Part shown: in pieces, positions 56,022-64,000 of the stretch
Layout: every line of letters starts with the position of its first letter
Position numbering within the stretch: position 1 is the first letter of the stretch
Source of the DNA: CAWKGC01 sp963849005
GTDB taxonomy: Bacteria > Pseudomonadota > Gammaproteobacteria > Burkholderiales > Usitatibacteraceae
Direction: 5' to 3'
DNA: 64,000 nucleotides
Assembly: GCA_963849005.1 (NCBI GenBank)
Contig: CAWKGC010000021.1
Coordinates: 372,001 to 436,000, forward strand
The notes under the pieces: generated by a model
The model's database searches: none
What the model saw: only the letters and a program-made list of their open reading frames with translations
Told to the model about the DNA's origin: nothing
Position numbers and translations under genes: made by a program

Positions 56022-57338
56022 TCATCCTGAAGCCGCCGCCTTGGCAAGGACCGCGCGGCGCGCCAGGTCGATGTGCTCGCGCAGCGTGTAGACCTCGGCG
56101 GCGAAACTCTCGGGCGTCGAGACGCGCTCGGCCTCGCGCTGGATGCGGTCGAGGTCCGCGAGCCAGCGCTTGATCGGCAGCTCGCCTTCCCGCGAGTGCA
56201 CGTCGTTCTCCAGCAGCGTGAGCTCCCCGTACCAGCGGAAGATGTGCGAACGCACGCGCCAGCGCAGGAACTGCGGCAGGTAGTTGAGCATCGGCAGCAG
56301 CACCACGAGCAGCGGCACGACGATGATGACGAAGCGCTCGAAGAAGGCCGCCACCCAGAACGGCAGATGGCGGTAGAGGATGTTCGGCCCGAAGCGCTTG
56401 TGGCGGATGGCATCCGGAGACACCCGCAGGTCGACCGGCTCGACGTTGGGGAACTCGGCCGCCGCCTCGAAAACCCCCTGGTCGTCGTGCTCGTCGCGGA
56501 TGATCTCCAGCAAGAGGTTGGTGATGGCCGGGTGCAGGTCGTCGCGCGAGGCGAGCATCGCCACGGTGCTGATGAGCGCGACTTCGCGTGGCGGCGTGAG
56601 CGGCACGAAGCTGATCGCCCCCGCGGGCAGCGTGCGCTTGCTGAGGAACGGGAAGCGCCGTGGATAGGCGTCGGCCTGCGCGAGGCTCGCCAGCTCCAGC
56701 GCCGGGTCGGCGAGCGCATCGCGGACCGCACTTTGGCCGATGCCGCCGACCAGCAGGGCCGCGTCGATCTCGCGGCTCTTCAACGCGTTTGCCGCGCGGT
56801 TGCCCGGTATCGGCAGAAGCGTGCTGTTGGCTGCGGTCACGCCGCTTGCCGCAAGCAGCGGCAGCGCGAGCACGTGCGTGCCGCTGCCCGGCAGCCCCGT
56901 TGCGATGCGCTTGCCCTCAAGTGCCGCCAGCGCGTCGATGGTCTCGCCGCGCCGCACGAAGATCCACAGCGGTTCGTAGAAGAGGCTCGCCACCATCGCC
57001 AACGGGTCGGTCTCGGGAGGCCTGGCAAGCCCTCCCTGCAGGAACCCGATGTCCACTCCCGACTTCCGGTCCAGGAGCAGGCGCAGGTTCTCGCCCGCGC
57101 CCTCGGTGATGCGCTCCTCGACCGTCACGCCTTCCCGCGCGAGCGCTTCCTTGTAGCGCAGTGCAAGCTGGTGGTACAGGCCGAACTCGGGGCCTGACGC
57201 GAGCACGATCTTGCGCGGCGGGATCGGGTCGAGGAAAAGGAACGACACCCACAGGCAGGCGGCCGCCACCAGCGCGGCCATCAACGCGGTGCGCAGCAGG
57301 TCGCGTCGGGAGAGGATGAGAATGTCGCTGAGGGACAT
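56022..57338 (-). CDS. TAXI family TRAP transporter solute receptor
   Basis: 438 residues. A signal-anchor helix (ALMAALVAAACLWVSFLFLD) precedes a TAXI domain: IVLASGPEFGLYHQLALRYK, NLRLLLDRKSGVDIGFLQGG, PLWIFVRRGETIDALAALEG, GLPGSGTHVLALPLLAASGV. The C-terminal extension contains a further membrane helix (FVIIVVPLLVVLLPMLNYLP) and a coiled region (DLDRIQREAERVSTP), rare for TAXI receptors. No TRAP permease genes adjoin. ATG 57338. Confidence 0.83.
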   Translation of the reverse strand: MSLSDILILSRRDLLRTALMAALVAAACLWVSFLFLDPIPPRKIVLASGPEFGLYHQLALRYKEALAREGVTVEERITEGAGENLRLLLDRKSGVDIGFLQGGLARPPETDPLAMVASLFYEPLWIFVRRGETIDALAALEGKRIATGLPGSGTHVLALPLLAASGVTAANSTLLPIPGNRAANALKSREIDAALLVGGIGQSAVRDALADPALELASLAQADAYPRRFPFLSKRTLPAGAISFVPLTPPREVALISTVAMLASRDDLHPAITNLLLEIIRDEHDDQGVFEAAAEFPNVEPVDLRVSPDAIRHKRFGPNILYRHLPFWVAAFFERFVIIVVPLLVVLLPMLNYLPQFLRWRVRSHIFRWYGELTLLENDVHSREGELPIKRWLADLDRIQREAERVSTPESFAAEVYTLREHIDLARRAVLAKAAASG

Positions 57339-57421
57339 GGCGGGACGGGCGGTCGGGGTGCCGCGGAAAGTGGCGAGGCTCCGATTCTAACGGTTGCGCG
57401 CGCTATCCCTCACAATGCGGG

Positions 57422-59218
57422 ATGTCCTCCGCCCCGAATCCCGCCGAAGCGCGAAAGAAGAGCAGCCTTGCCACCCTCAAGGGCCTGCTGCCCTTCCTCG
57501 CCCCCTACAAGCTGCAGTTCCTGGTGGCAGGCGTGGCGCTGCTGGTGGCCGCGGGCGCGACGCTCGCCATCCCCTACGCGTTCAAGCAGATGATCGACCT
57601 TGGCTTCGGCGGCGCAGGATCGAAGAGCGCCGGGCACATCGACCTCTATTTCGTCGCGCTCTTCGGCGTGGCCAGCGTGCTCGCGGTGGCCACCGCGGCG
57701 CGCTTCTACGCGGTGTCCTGGCTGGGCGAGCGGGTCACGGCGGACATCCGCAGCGCCGTCTACCGCCACGTCGTCTTGCAGAGCCCGCAGTTCTTCGAGA
57801 TCACGAGGAGCGGCGAGGTGCTCTCGCGGCTGACCACCGACACGACGCTGATCCAGTCGGTGGTCGGCACCAGCATCTCGATGGCGATCCGCAACGCCCT
57901 GCTCTTCGTGGGCGGGCTGGCGATGATGTTCTTCACCAGCGTGAAGCTCTCGTCGATCATCATCGTGCTGCTGTTCGCGGTGATCCTGCCGATCATCGTC
58001 TTCGGCCGCCGCGTGCGCACGCTCTCGCGCGACTCGCAGGACCGCATCGCGGACGCCTCCGCCGTGGCGGGCGAGATATTGAACGCCATGCCGACGGTGC
58101 AGGCCTACACGCACGAGAAGATCGAGGCCGACCGCTTCAGCGTCTCGGTGGAACGCGCTTTCGCCACCGCGATCCGGCGCATCCGCGCGCGCTCGCTGCT
58201 GACGGTCGTCGCGATCGTGCTGGTGTTCGGCGCGATCGTGTTCGTGCTCTGGCTGGGCGCGCACGCGGTGATTGCCGGCACGATGACGGGCGGCGAGCTC
58301 GGGCAGTTCATCCTGTATTCCGCGCTCGTCGCCGGCGCCGTCGGGGCGCTCGCCGAGACGCTGGGGGAGGCGCAGCGCGCGGCAGGCGCCACCGAGCGCC
58401 TGCTGGAGTTGATGGCGGAGCGCTCGCCGATCCAGTCGCCCGCGCATCCGGTCGCTTTGCCAGCGCGCGCGAAGGGCGGTGCGGCGCTCGCCCTCGAGGG
58501 CATCACCTTCCACTATCCTTCGCGGCCGCAGTCTGCTTCGCTCACGCACCTGTCTCTGGCGGTCGGGCCGGGCGAGACGGTCGCGGTGGTCGGCCCCTCC
58601 GGCGCGGGCAAGACCACGCTCTTCCAGCTGCTGCTGCGCTTCTACGATCCGCAGGAAGGCCGCATCACGCTCGACGGCGTCGAGATCCGCGACCTCGACC
58701 TGCACGTGCTCAGGGACGCGATCGGCATCGTGCCGCAGGACACCGTGATCTTCTCCGCCGACGCGATGGAGAACATCCGCTACGGGCGGGTGGACGCAAC
58801 GGACGACGAGATCATCGCGGTGGCGAAGATGGCCGCGGCGCACGAGTTCCTCGAGAAGCTGCCGCAGGGCTACCGGTCCTTCCTGGGCGAGCGCGGCGTG
58901 CGGCTCTCGGGCGGGCAGCGCCAGCGCATCGCGATCGCCCGCGCGCTGCTGAAGAATCCGCCGCTGTTGCTGCTGGACGAGGCCACCAGCGCGCTCGATG
59001 CCGAATCCGAGCGCCTCGTGCAAGGCGCGCTGGAGGCCGCGATGGCCGGGCGCACCACGCTCGTCATCGCGCATCGCCTGGCCACCGTGCAGAAGGCCGA
59101 CCGCATCCTCGTGCTCGACGAAGGGCGGCTGGTCGAGACCGGCACCCATGCTTCCCTGGTCGCCCTTGGCGGGGTCTACGCCAACCTCGCCGCGCTGCAG
59201 TTCCACGGGGCCGGCTAG
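57422..59218 (+). CDS. MsbA-like ABC transporter (fused permease-ATPase)
   Basis: 598 residues. Six membrane helices (residues 20-300, for example FLVAGVALLVAAGATLAIPY) lead to an ATPase with all motifs: Walker A AVVGPSGAGKTTLFQLLL, Q-loop DAIGIVPQDTVIFS, signature VRLSGGQRQRIAIARALL, Walker B PLLLLDEATSALDAESER and VIAHRLATVQK. This layout matches lipid A exporter MsbA or an ABCB-type drug exporter. No C39 peptidase domain is present, so it is not an evident exporter for the double-glycine peptide. ATG 57422. Confidence 0.9.
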   Translation: MSSAPNPAEARKKSSLATLKGLLPFLAPYKLQFLVAGVALLVAAGATLAIPYAFKQMIDLGFGGAGSKSAGHIDLYFVALFGVASVLAVATAARFYAVSWLGERVTADIRSAVYRHVVLQSPQFFEITRSGEVLSRLTTDTTLIQSVVGTSISMAIRNALLFVGGLAMMFFTSVKLSSIIIVLLFAVILPIIVFGRRVRTLSRDSQDRIADASAVAGEILNAMPTVQAYTHEKIEADRFSVSVERAFATAIRRIRARSLLTVVAIVLVFGAIVFVLWLGAHAVIAGTMTGGELGQFILYSALVAGAVGALAETLGEAQRAAGATERLLELMAERSPIQSPAHPVALPARAKGGAALALEGITFHYPSRPQSASLTHLSLAVGPGETVAVVGPSGAGKTTLFQLLLRFYDPQEGRITLDGVEIRDLDLHVLRDAIGIVPQDTVIFSADAMENIRYGRVDATDDEIIAVAKMAAAHEFLEKLPQGYRSFLGERGVRLSGGQRQRIAIARALLKNPPLLLLDEATSALDAESERLVQGALEAAMAGRTTLVIAHRLATVQKADRILVLDEGRLVETGTHASLVALGGVYANLAALQFHGAG

Positions 59219-59345
59219 CCGGCGGCTGCCCCGGAGCGCGGTGGGAAGGCGCCTCAAGAAGTTGCGCCAGATCAATTTGGCGGTGCGGCATCCGAATAAA
59301 ATGGAACTTGCGAAAGCTTGTTGTTTCGAAGGGTATGCAGTGAGG

Positions 59346-59363
59346 CGGACCCGAACGGGTCCG
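59346..59363 (+). other. Perfect hairpin before the DUF3562 gene
   Basis: CGGACCCG, loop AA, CGGGTCCG. It ends 7 bases before ATG 59371 and is followed by GAAAAACG rather than a T-tract, so it is not a terminator in this direction. It could hold back or shape translation initiation. TAAAAT (59297-59302) may be the -10. Confidence 0.45.
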
Positions 59364-59370
59364 AAAAACG

Positions 59371-59577
59371 ATGCCAGTGCGGAAAATCGCGAACGGGTCC
59401 CGTCAGTCCACGGCGCTTGTGGAGGCCTTGGCAAGGGATACGCACCAGCCGCTGGAGGAAGCTCGCCGGGTGTACGAGGCACAGTTCCAGCTGCTGGAAC
59501 GGCAGTCGAGCATCAAGTCCTTCCTGCCCGTCCTGGCAGCGCGGCACGCCCGGAAGATCCTCTCACAGCCGCACTAG
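59371..59577 (+). CDS. DUF3562-type small protein
   Basis: 68 residues, MPVRKIANGSRQSTALVEAL followed by ARDTHQPLEEARRVYEAQFQ and SFLPVLAARHARKILSQPH. The ALA-R-T-x-Q..V..IY-E..F and FLPVL.AR.AR pattern fits DUF3562. It lacks an obvious Shine-Dalgarno; a hairpin lies directly upstream. The function is unknown. Confidence 0.72.
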   Translation: MPVRKIANGSRQSTALVEALARDTHQPLEEARRVYEAQFQLLERQSSIKSFLPVLAARHARKILSQPH

Positions 59578-59669
59578 TTTTCCTGCACGGGATCCACCAG
59601 CCACGTCGAACGCCGCTCGCGGCCATAGTGCGACGAATTGCAATGCGCGACCAAGGGGAAGGGCAGGCC

Positions 59670-60008
59670 ATGATCAAGCTGATTGTCGCAGTGAAGCGCA
59701 AGGCGGGCATGAGCGCGGAGGATTTCCACAGGCACTGGCGCACGACGCACGCCGAGCTGGTGAAGAAAAATCCCGCGTCGAAGCGCTATATCCGCAAGTA
59801 CATCCAGGCCCACACGCTGCCGGGCGAGTATGCGGCGGGCGAGGTGGCCTTCGACGGCACCGCCGAGCTGTGGTTCGACAGCGTCGAGGACAAGGACCGC
59901 TTCTACAGCGACCCGGACTACCTCGCGCAGGTCCGTCCCGACGAGGGCAACTTTGCCGACATGGCGAAGACGGTGTTCTTCGTCACTGCCGAAGAGACGG
60001 TCCTCTAG
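59670..60008 (+). CDS. EthD domain-containing protein
   Basis: 112 residues: MIKLIVAVKRKAGMSAEDFH, RHWRTTHAELVKKNPASKRY (the EthD signature with paired His), ELWFDSVEDKDRFYSDPDYL and DEGNFADMAKTVFFV. These dimeric ferredoxin-like proteins are often associated with oxidative degradation of ethers. Ribosome site GGGGAAGGGCAGG. A DhlA-type dehalogenase lies about 10 kb upstream. Confidence 0.88.
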   Translation: MIKLIVAVKRKAGMSAEDFHRHWRTTHAELVKKNPASKRYIRKYIQAHTLPGEYAAGEVAFDGTAELWFDSVEDKDRFYSDPDYLAQVRPDEGNFADMAKTVFFVTAEETVL

Positions 60009-60054
60009 GCCGGCCGCGCCGGCGATTCCCTTTTCCCGTTCAATGGAGTGGCAA

Positions 60055-60753
60055 ATGAAGAAAATGCTTCTGGCTTTCGTGATGATGTTTCTTGCAGGGT
60101 TCGCCGGTGCCGCGGACAAGCCGCCGATGACGACCCTCAACGGCAAGGTCCTCGAGGTGAAGGACGTCGAGATCTACACCTACCTGCGGGTCAAGACCAA
60201 GGACGGCGAGACCTGGGCCGCGGTAAGCAAGGCGCCGGTCAAGGTCGGCGCGGACGTCACGATCGAAAACGCGATGGTGATGAACGACTTCGAGAGCAAG
60301 ACGCTGAAGAGGAAATTCGACAAGATCTACTTCGGTTCGCTTGCCGGGCCGGTCGCAAGCGCGCCAGCCAAGGGCGGCGACATGGCTTCGGTGCACGCGG
60401 GCATCGCCAAGCCGGTGGAGGTCACCGACGTGAAGGTCGCCAAGGCCACCGGGCCGGACGCGCGCACGGTCGCCGAAATCGCCACCAGCAAGGCCGCGCT
60501 CAAGGACAAGACCGTCGTGGTCCGTGGCAAGGTCGTCAAGTTCAATCCCGAGATCATGGGCAAGAACTGGGTGCACCTGCGCGACGGGACGGGATCGGCC
60601 GCCGATGGCTCCAACGACATCCTCGTGACGACCAAGGACGAGACCAAGGTCGGCGACGTGGTGCTGGCGAAGGGAATCGTGCGCACCGACCGCGATTTCG
60701 GGTCCGGCTATTCGTACAAGCTGCTCGTCGAGGACGCCACGCTGCAGAAGTGA
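60055..60753 (+). CDS. Exported OB-fold protein
   Basis: 232 residues with a signal peptide (MMFLAGFAGAADKPPMTTLN) and two OB-fold modules, the first around TYLRVKTKDGETWAAVSKAP and the second TVVVRGKVVKFNPEIMGKNW and DETKVGDVVLAKGIVRTDRD. Similar proteins are annotated as nucleotide- or DNA-binding and often lie near anaerobic respiration genes, as here with narXLK. TGGAGTG precedes ATG 60055. A true periplasmic DNA role is doubtful. Confidence 0.75.
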   Translation: MKKMLLAFVMMFLAGFAGAADKPPMTTLNGKVLEVKDVEIYTYLRVKTKDGETWAAVSKAPVKVGADVTIENAMVMNDFESKTLKRKFDKIYFGSLAGPVASAPAKGGDMASVHAGIAKPVEVTDVKVAKATGPDARTVAEIATSKAALKDKTVVVRGKVVKFNPEIMGKNWVHLRDGTGSAADGSNDILVTTKDETKVGDVVLAKGIVRTDRDFGSGYSYKLLVEDATLQK

Positions 60754-60769
60754 GGGCCGGTCGCGGCCT

Positions 60770-60810
60770 TTGACCCTCGGCAAGCAGGAACCGGCCTGAT
60801 CGGCTAGATT
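60770..60810 (+). promoter_or_regulatory. FNR-like operator with -10 before narX
   Basis: TTGACCCTCGGCAA (60770-60783) differs from the consensus in one half. TAGATT (60805-60810) follows after exactly 21 bases, the same geometry as at 7547 and 40849. The expected start lies about 7 bases after the -10, at or next to ATG 60817, which would make narX mRNA nearly leaderless. Confidence 0.5.
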
Positions 60811-60816
60811 GCTCGC

Positions 60817-62739
60817 ATGAGTCCTCCCAGACAATGGAGCCTAGGGGTCAAGCTCGCGCTGGTCGCCGTGCCCTTCCTGCTGCTCGCGGTGGCGATCATC
60901 GCGGTCACGCTGTGGGTGTCGTGGCAGTTGGAAGGCGGGGCGGCGGCGGTCAACGAGGCCGGGCGCATGCGCATGCAGGCCTATCGCCTGTCGCTGTCGG
61001 TCGGTACGGCCGACATGCGGGCGCTGCCGGTGCAATTGGCGGAATTCGAAAGCAGCCTGAAGCTGCTGCGCGAAGGCGATCCCGAGCGCCCGCTGTTCGT
61101 GCCCTGGGACGACGTCGTCCGCGCCGACTTCGCGGTGGTCGAGCGCGATTGGGCGCGTTTCCGCCAGCGGTGGGTCCCGGCGAAGTCCGAGCCGATGGAA
61201 GCGCTGCGCGCCGACGTCGCGTCCTTCGCCAAGGACATCGACGCGCTGGTGGCGGCGATCGAGACGCACATGTCGCGCTGGACGGCGCTGCTGCACCTGC
61301 TGCAGGTGGGGATGATGACGCTTGCCGTGCTGGGAGCCGCGGTGCTGCTCTATGCAGGCTACCTGTTCGTGCTCGAGCCCGTCGGGCAGCTGAAGGAGGC
61401 CACCGAACGCATCCAGCGCGGCGACTTCGGGGCACGGGTGGACCGCGTCAGCAGCGACGAATTCGGCACGCTGGCCTCGGGCTTCAACGGCATGGCGGAA
61501 CACCTGCAGTCGATGTACCGCAACCTCGAGGCCAAGGTCGCGGAGAAGACCTCCGAGCTGCAGGAAAAGCGCGAGCGGCTGGAGGCCCTGTACGAGGTGA
61601 CGACGCTTGCGGCCCGGGCCACGACGCTGCAGGAACTCGCCACGGGCTTCGCGAGCCAGGTGGGCAAGGTCGCGCGCGCCGACGGCGTCGCGCTGCGCTG
61701 GACCGACGAGACCAACCAGCGCTTCCTGATGCTGGCCTCCGAGGGGCTGCCCCAGGCGATGACCGAGGGCGAGCAGTGCATCAAGGCCGGCGACTGCTTC
61801 TGCGGCTCGCCCTCGCCCGAGCCCGGCGTGCGCGTGATACCGATCCAGGCCATGCCCGCCACGCGCATGCGCCACTGCGCGAGGCCGGCTTCGAGACCGT
61901 GGTGTCGGTGCCCATCGTGCAGCACGAGCGCCTGATGGGCGAGGTGGACCTGTTCTTCCACAACCTGCGCAGCCTGCCCGCCGCCGAGCGCTCGCTGCTC
62001 GAGGCCCTGGCCGCGCACCTCGCCGGCGCGATGGAGAACCTGCGCCTGAACGCGCTCGAGAAGGAGGCGGCGGTGTCGCAGGAGCGCACCTTCCTCGCGC
62101 GCGAGCTGCACGACTCGATCGCGCAGTCGCTGGCGTTCCTGAAGATCCAGGTGCGGCTTCATGCGCGACGCGCTCGCCGCGGGCGACGCGAAGCAGGCGC
62201 ACAAGACGCTGGGCGAGATCGACACCGGCGTGCGCGAGAGCTACGGCGACGTGCGCGAACTGCTGGTGCATTTCCGCACCCGCGCCAACACCGAGGACAT
62301 CGAGCCGGCGCTGCATGACCACGCTTGCGCAAGTTCGAGCACCAGAGCGGGCTGGCGACGGCGCTCAGGATGGAGGGGCAGGGCATGCCGCTGGCGCCCG
62401 ACCTGCAGATGCAGGTCCTGCACATCGTGCAGGAGGCGCTGTCCAACGTGCGCAAGCACGCGCGCGCGACGCAGGTCTGGCTCGACGTGCAGCAGCAGCC
62501 GCAATGGCGCTTCGAGGTGCGCGACGACGGCGATCGGTTTCGCGGCCGGGGAAGGCGACGCCCGACGAGACGCACGTCGGGCTGCGCATCATGCACGAGC
62601 GCGCGGAGCGCATCGGCGCGAGCCTCGACGTGCTGTCGCGGCCCGGGCGCGGCACCTCCGTCGTGCTGACCCTGCGCAGCCGCCGGCGCCGGCCGCACCC
62701 GGACAAACGGCGGCGGCGCCGGCCTCGGCGCTGCATTGA
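60817..62739 (+). CDS. narX: NarX-type nitrate/nitrite sensor histidine kinase (many frameshifts)
   Basis: About 640 residues across at least six indels. A P-box matching the nitrate-binding motif appears as VNEAGRMRMQAYRLSLSVGT between two membrane helices, then HAMP (FVLEPVGQLKEATERIQRGD), a central cysteine cluster (EQCIKAGDCFCG) like that of NarX, and a HisKA_3 H-box with ARELHDSIAQSLAFLKIQV. The ATPase domain continues as VLHIVQEALSNVRKHARATQ and HVGLRIMHERAERIGASLDV. Frame breaks lie near 61880, 62160, 62314-62324, 62532-62562 and 62673. The stop TGA at 62737-62739 precedes narL. Confidence 0.85.
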
Positions 62740-62744
62740 CCGCC

Positions 62745-63417
62745 ATGACGCCTGCCCCGATCCGCATCCTGGTCGTCGACGACCACACGCTGTTCCGCCG
62801 CGGCCTGACCGCGCTGCTGGCGCGCGACCCGCAGTTCGAGGTGGTGGGCGACGCGGCCGACGCCGGCGAGGCGCAGCGCCGCGCGCAGGAGCTGCAGCCG
62901 GACCTGATCCTGCTCGACAACCACCTGCCGGGCGTCAACGGCGTCGACGCGCTGCCGGCCTTGCGCGAGGCGGCGCCGGCGGCGCGCGTGCTGATGCTCA
63001 CCGTGAGCGAGGACGAGCAGGACCTCGCCGCGGCGCTGCGCGACGGCGCCAGCGGCTACCTGCTGAAGACCATGGAAGGCGAGGCGCTGACCAGGGCGAT
63101 CCTGCGCGCGATGCGCGGCGAAGCGTGGTGGCCGACGGAGATGACGGGCAAGCTGGTCGCCGCCTTCGCGACGCCGCGGCCAGCCGCAGCGCGGCCGAAG
63201 CCTTGCCCGCGCCGTGCCGCCGCTCGCGCAGCTCTCGCCGCGCGAGCAGGAGATCCTGCGCGGCATCGCGCGCGGGGCCAGCAACAAGGAGATCGCCCGC
63301 GAGCTCGGCATCGCCGAGACCACCGTCAAGATCCACGTGCAGCACGTGCTGCGCAAGCTCGACGTCGCCTCGCGCGTGCAGGCGGCGGTTATCGCGACCG
63401 AGCACGGCCTCGCTTGA
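62745..63417 (+). CDS. narL: NarL-family response regulator (frame breaks)
   Basis: About 220 residues. Receiver domain: ILVVDDHTLFRRGLTALLAR, DLILLDNHLPGVNGVDALPA (phosphoacceptor Asp region) and GASGYLLKTMEGEALTRAIL. The GerE helix-turn-helix is intact at the end: LSPREQEILRGIARGASNKE, then IAETTVKIHVQHVLRKLDVA. The linker between them is out of frame near 63170-63210. ATG 62745 lies 6 bases after the narX stop. Paired with NarX for nitrate-responsive transcription. Confidence 0.88.
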
Positions 63418-63577
63418 CCTAGCGCAAGCGCCGCGGCATTCTCCTTTCGCAGTAGTTCTTCAGGACGATGGCGGCGCACGGCCGCATCGTTCTTCCGCCT
63501 TCCCGCTTGCGCTCCCAAGGACGGATGCCGCGACGCGGCATCGCCTCCCATACTCGCGGCATCCAAGGGGAGGGACC

Positions 63578-64000
63578 GTGTCCAGCACAAAGTCGCGTCA
63601 GGCCTGTCGGTGCTGATCGTCAGCACGCTCGCATTCACGGTGTGCTTCATGGTCTGGATGATGTTCGGCGTGATCGGCATCCCGATCAAGAAGACGCTGG
63701 GCCTCAACGCAACGCAGTTCGGCCTGCTGGTGGCCATGCCGGTGCTGACCGGCTCGCTGATCCGCGTGCCGCTGGGCATGTGGACCGACAAGTTCGGCGG
63801 CCGCATCGTGATGTTCATCCTGATGCTGTCCGACGGTGTTGCCGATCTGGCTGATTCGCTGCGCCACGCGAGTTCTGGCATTTCCTCGTGACTCGGCCTG
63901 TTCGTCGGCGTGGCGGGCGGCTCGTTCTCCGTCGGCACGCCTACGTGCGCGCGCTGGTTCCCGCGCAACCGCCAGGGCCTCGCGATGGGCATCTTCGGCG
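63578..64000 (+). CDS. narK: NarK-type MFS nitrate/nitrite transporter, 5' part (many frameshifts)
   Basis: The window ends inside this gene. GTG 63578 follows GGGGAGGGACC. After indel repair it reads VSTLAFTVCFMVWMMFGVIG, IPIKKTLGLNATQFGLLVAM, GSLIRVPLGMWTDKFGGRIV (the MFS loop 2-3 motif) and near the end ARWFPRNRQGLAMGIFG, the nitrate-signature region of NarK proteins. Breaks are near 63600, 63831, 63870, 63891 and 63940. It is the membrane transporter partner of NarXL signalling. Confidence 0.83.

Noticed and set aside
57422..59218. ABC transporter as the exporter of the double-glycine peptide
   Set aside because: It lacks an N-terminal C39 peptidase domain and lies 43 kb away.
59346..59363. 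Hairpin as a terminator of the ABC exporter gene
   Set aside because: It is followed by A-rich, not T-rich, sequence on the plus strand.
57410..59482. A 690-residue minus-strand frame opposite the ABC exporter
   Set aside because: Antisense to a complete MsbA-like gene; no conserved blocks.
63414..63427. FNR-like TTGACCTAGCGCAA at the end of narL, before narK
   Set aside because: The right half is poor, no -10 lies at 21 bases, and the local sequence is error-prone; not strong enough to list as a site.

Overview
The window is high-GC DNA that reads as a chromosomal segment of a betaproteobacterium. The evidence is the gene order pilS-pilR-(GNAT)-ampD-nrdA...nrdB, the family mix (WS/DGAT wax-ester synthase, Mla-type ABC system, DUF2092 and SYLF exported proteins, NarX/NarL/NarK), and FNR-type TTGAC-N4-TCAA operators. 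No rRNA, tRNA, CRISPR array, prophage or intact insertion sequence was seen. The order and genus cannot be fixed from the sequence alone.

Layout. 0-2.8 kb: end of a PilS-like kinase, PilR, a GNAT acetyltransferase and AmpD. 2.8-11.2 kb: class Ia ribonucleotide reductase, with nrdA and nrdB split by about 3.9 kb. The insert carries a divergent pair of units (a hydrolase/phosphoribosyltransferase operon, and a phosphotransferase-kinase fusion under an FNR box) and a small degenerate HNH protein that sits with nrdB behind its own NrdR/DnaA-box promoter. 11.3-15.7 kb: a TPR/HD-GYP protein, a LuxR-type regulator, a 59-residue peptide gene with a double-glycine leader, and a cyclic-nucleotide-binding protein. 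15.8-20.7 kb: GlxA-type regulator, VOC protein, DUF4242 protein, K+ channel, and exported proteins. 20.8-29.4 kb: AAA/DUF4143 ATPase, ABC1 kinase, AI-2E transporter, an Ig-repeat lipoprotein, a decayed copy of part of the ABC1 kinase, wax-ester synthase, and a ModA-like binding protein. 29.6-37.3 kb: CorA-like protein, a coupled exported PCMT/aldo-keto reductase pair, thioesterase, BLUF photoreceptor, membrane protein and Vgb-like lyase. 37.3-40.7 kb: a complete four-gene MlaEFD-type lipid transport operon. 41-51 kb: lipocalin-like protein, large adenylate cyclase/ATPase/TPR regulator, lipoproteins, an AbrB/PIN toxin-antitoxin pair, an eRF1-like protein, a DhlA-type haloalkane dehalogenase, OsmC, cold-shock protein and MtfA peptidase. 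51-60 kb: TPR proteins, methyltransferase, cupin, TAXI binding protein, MsbA-like exporter and small proteins. 60-64 kb: a nitrate-respiration regulatory block, OB-fold protein, narX, narL and the start of narK.

Physiology inferred. Type IV pili, aerobic class Ia dNTP synthesis, and an oxygen- and nitrate-responsive layer: four FNR-like operators with nearly the same spacing to a -10 element, plus NarXL. This suggests a facultatively anaerobic, nitrate-using bacterium.

Quality caveat. At least 14 otherwise intact genes are broken by single-base indels, and these become very dense after about 61.8 kb. I read most as sequencing or assembly errors and annotate each gene across its break. The most novel-looking items are the double-glycine peptide gene (14474-14653) and the NrdR-controlled HNH-like gene lacking the HNH histidine (9522-9842).
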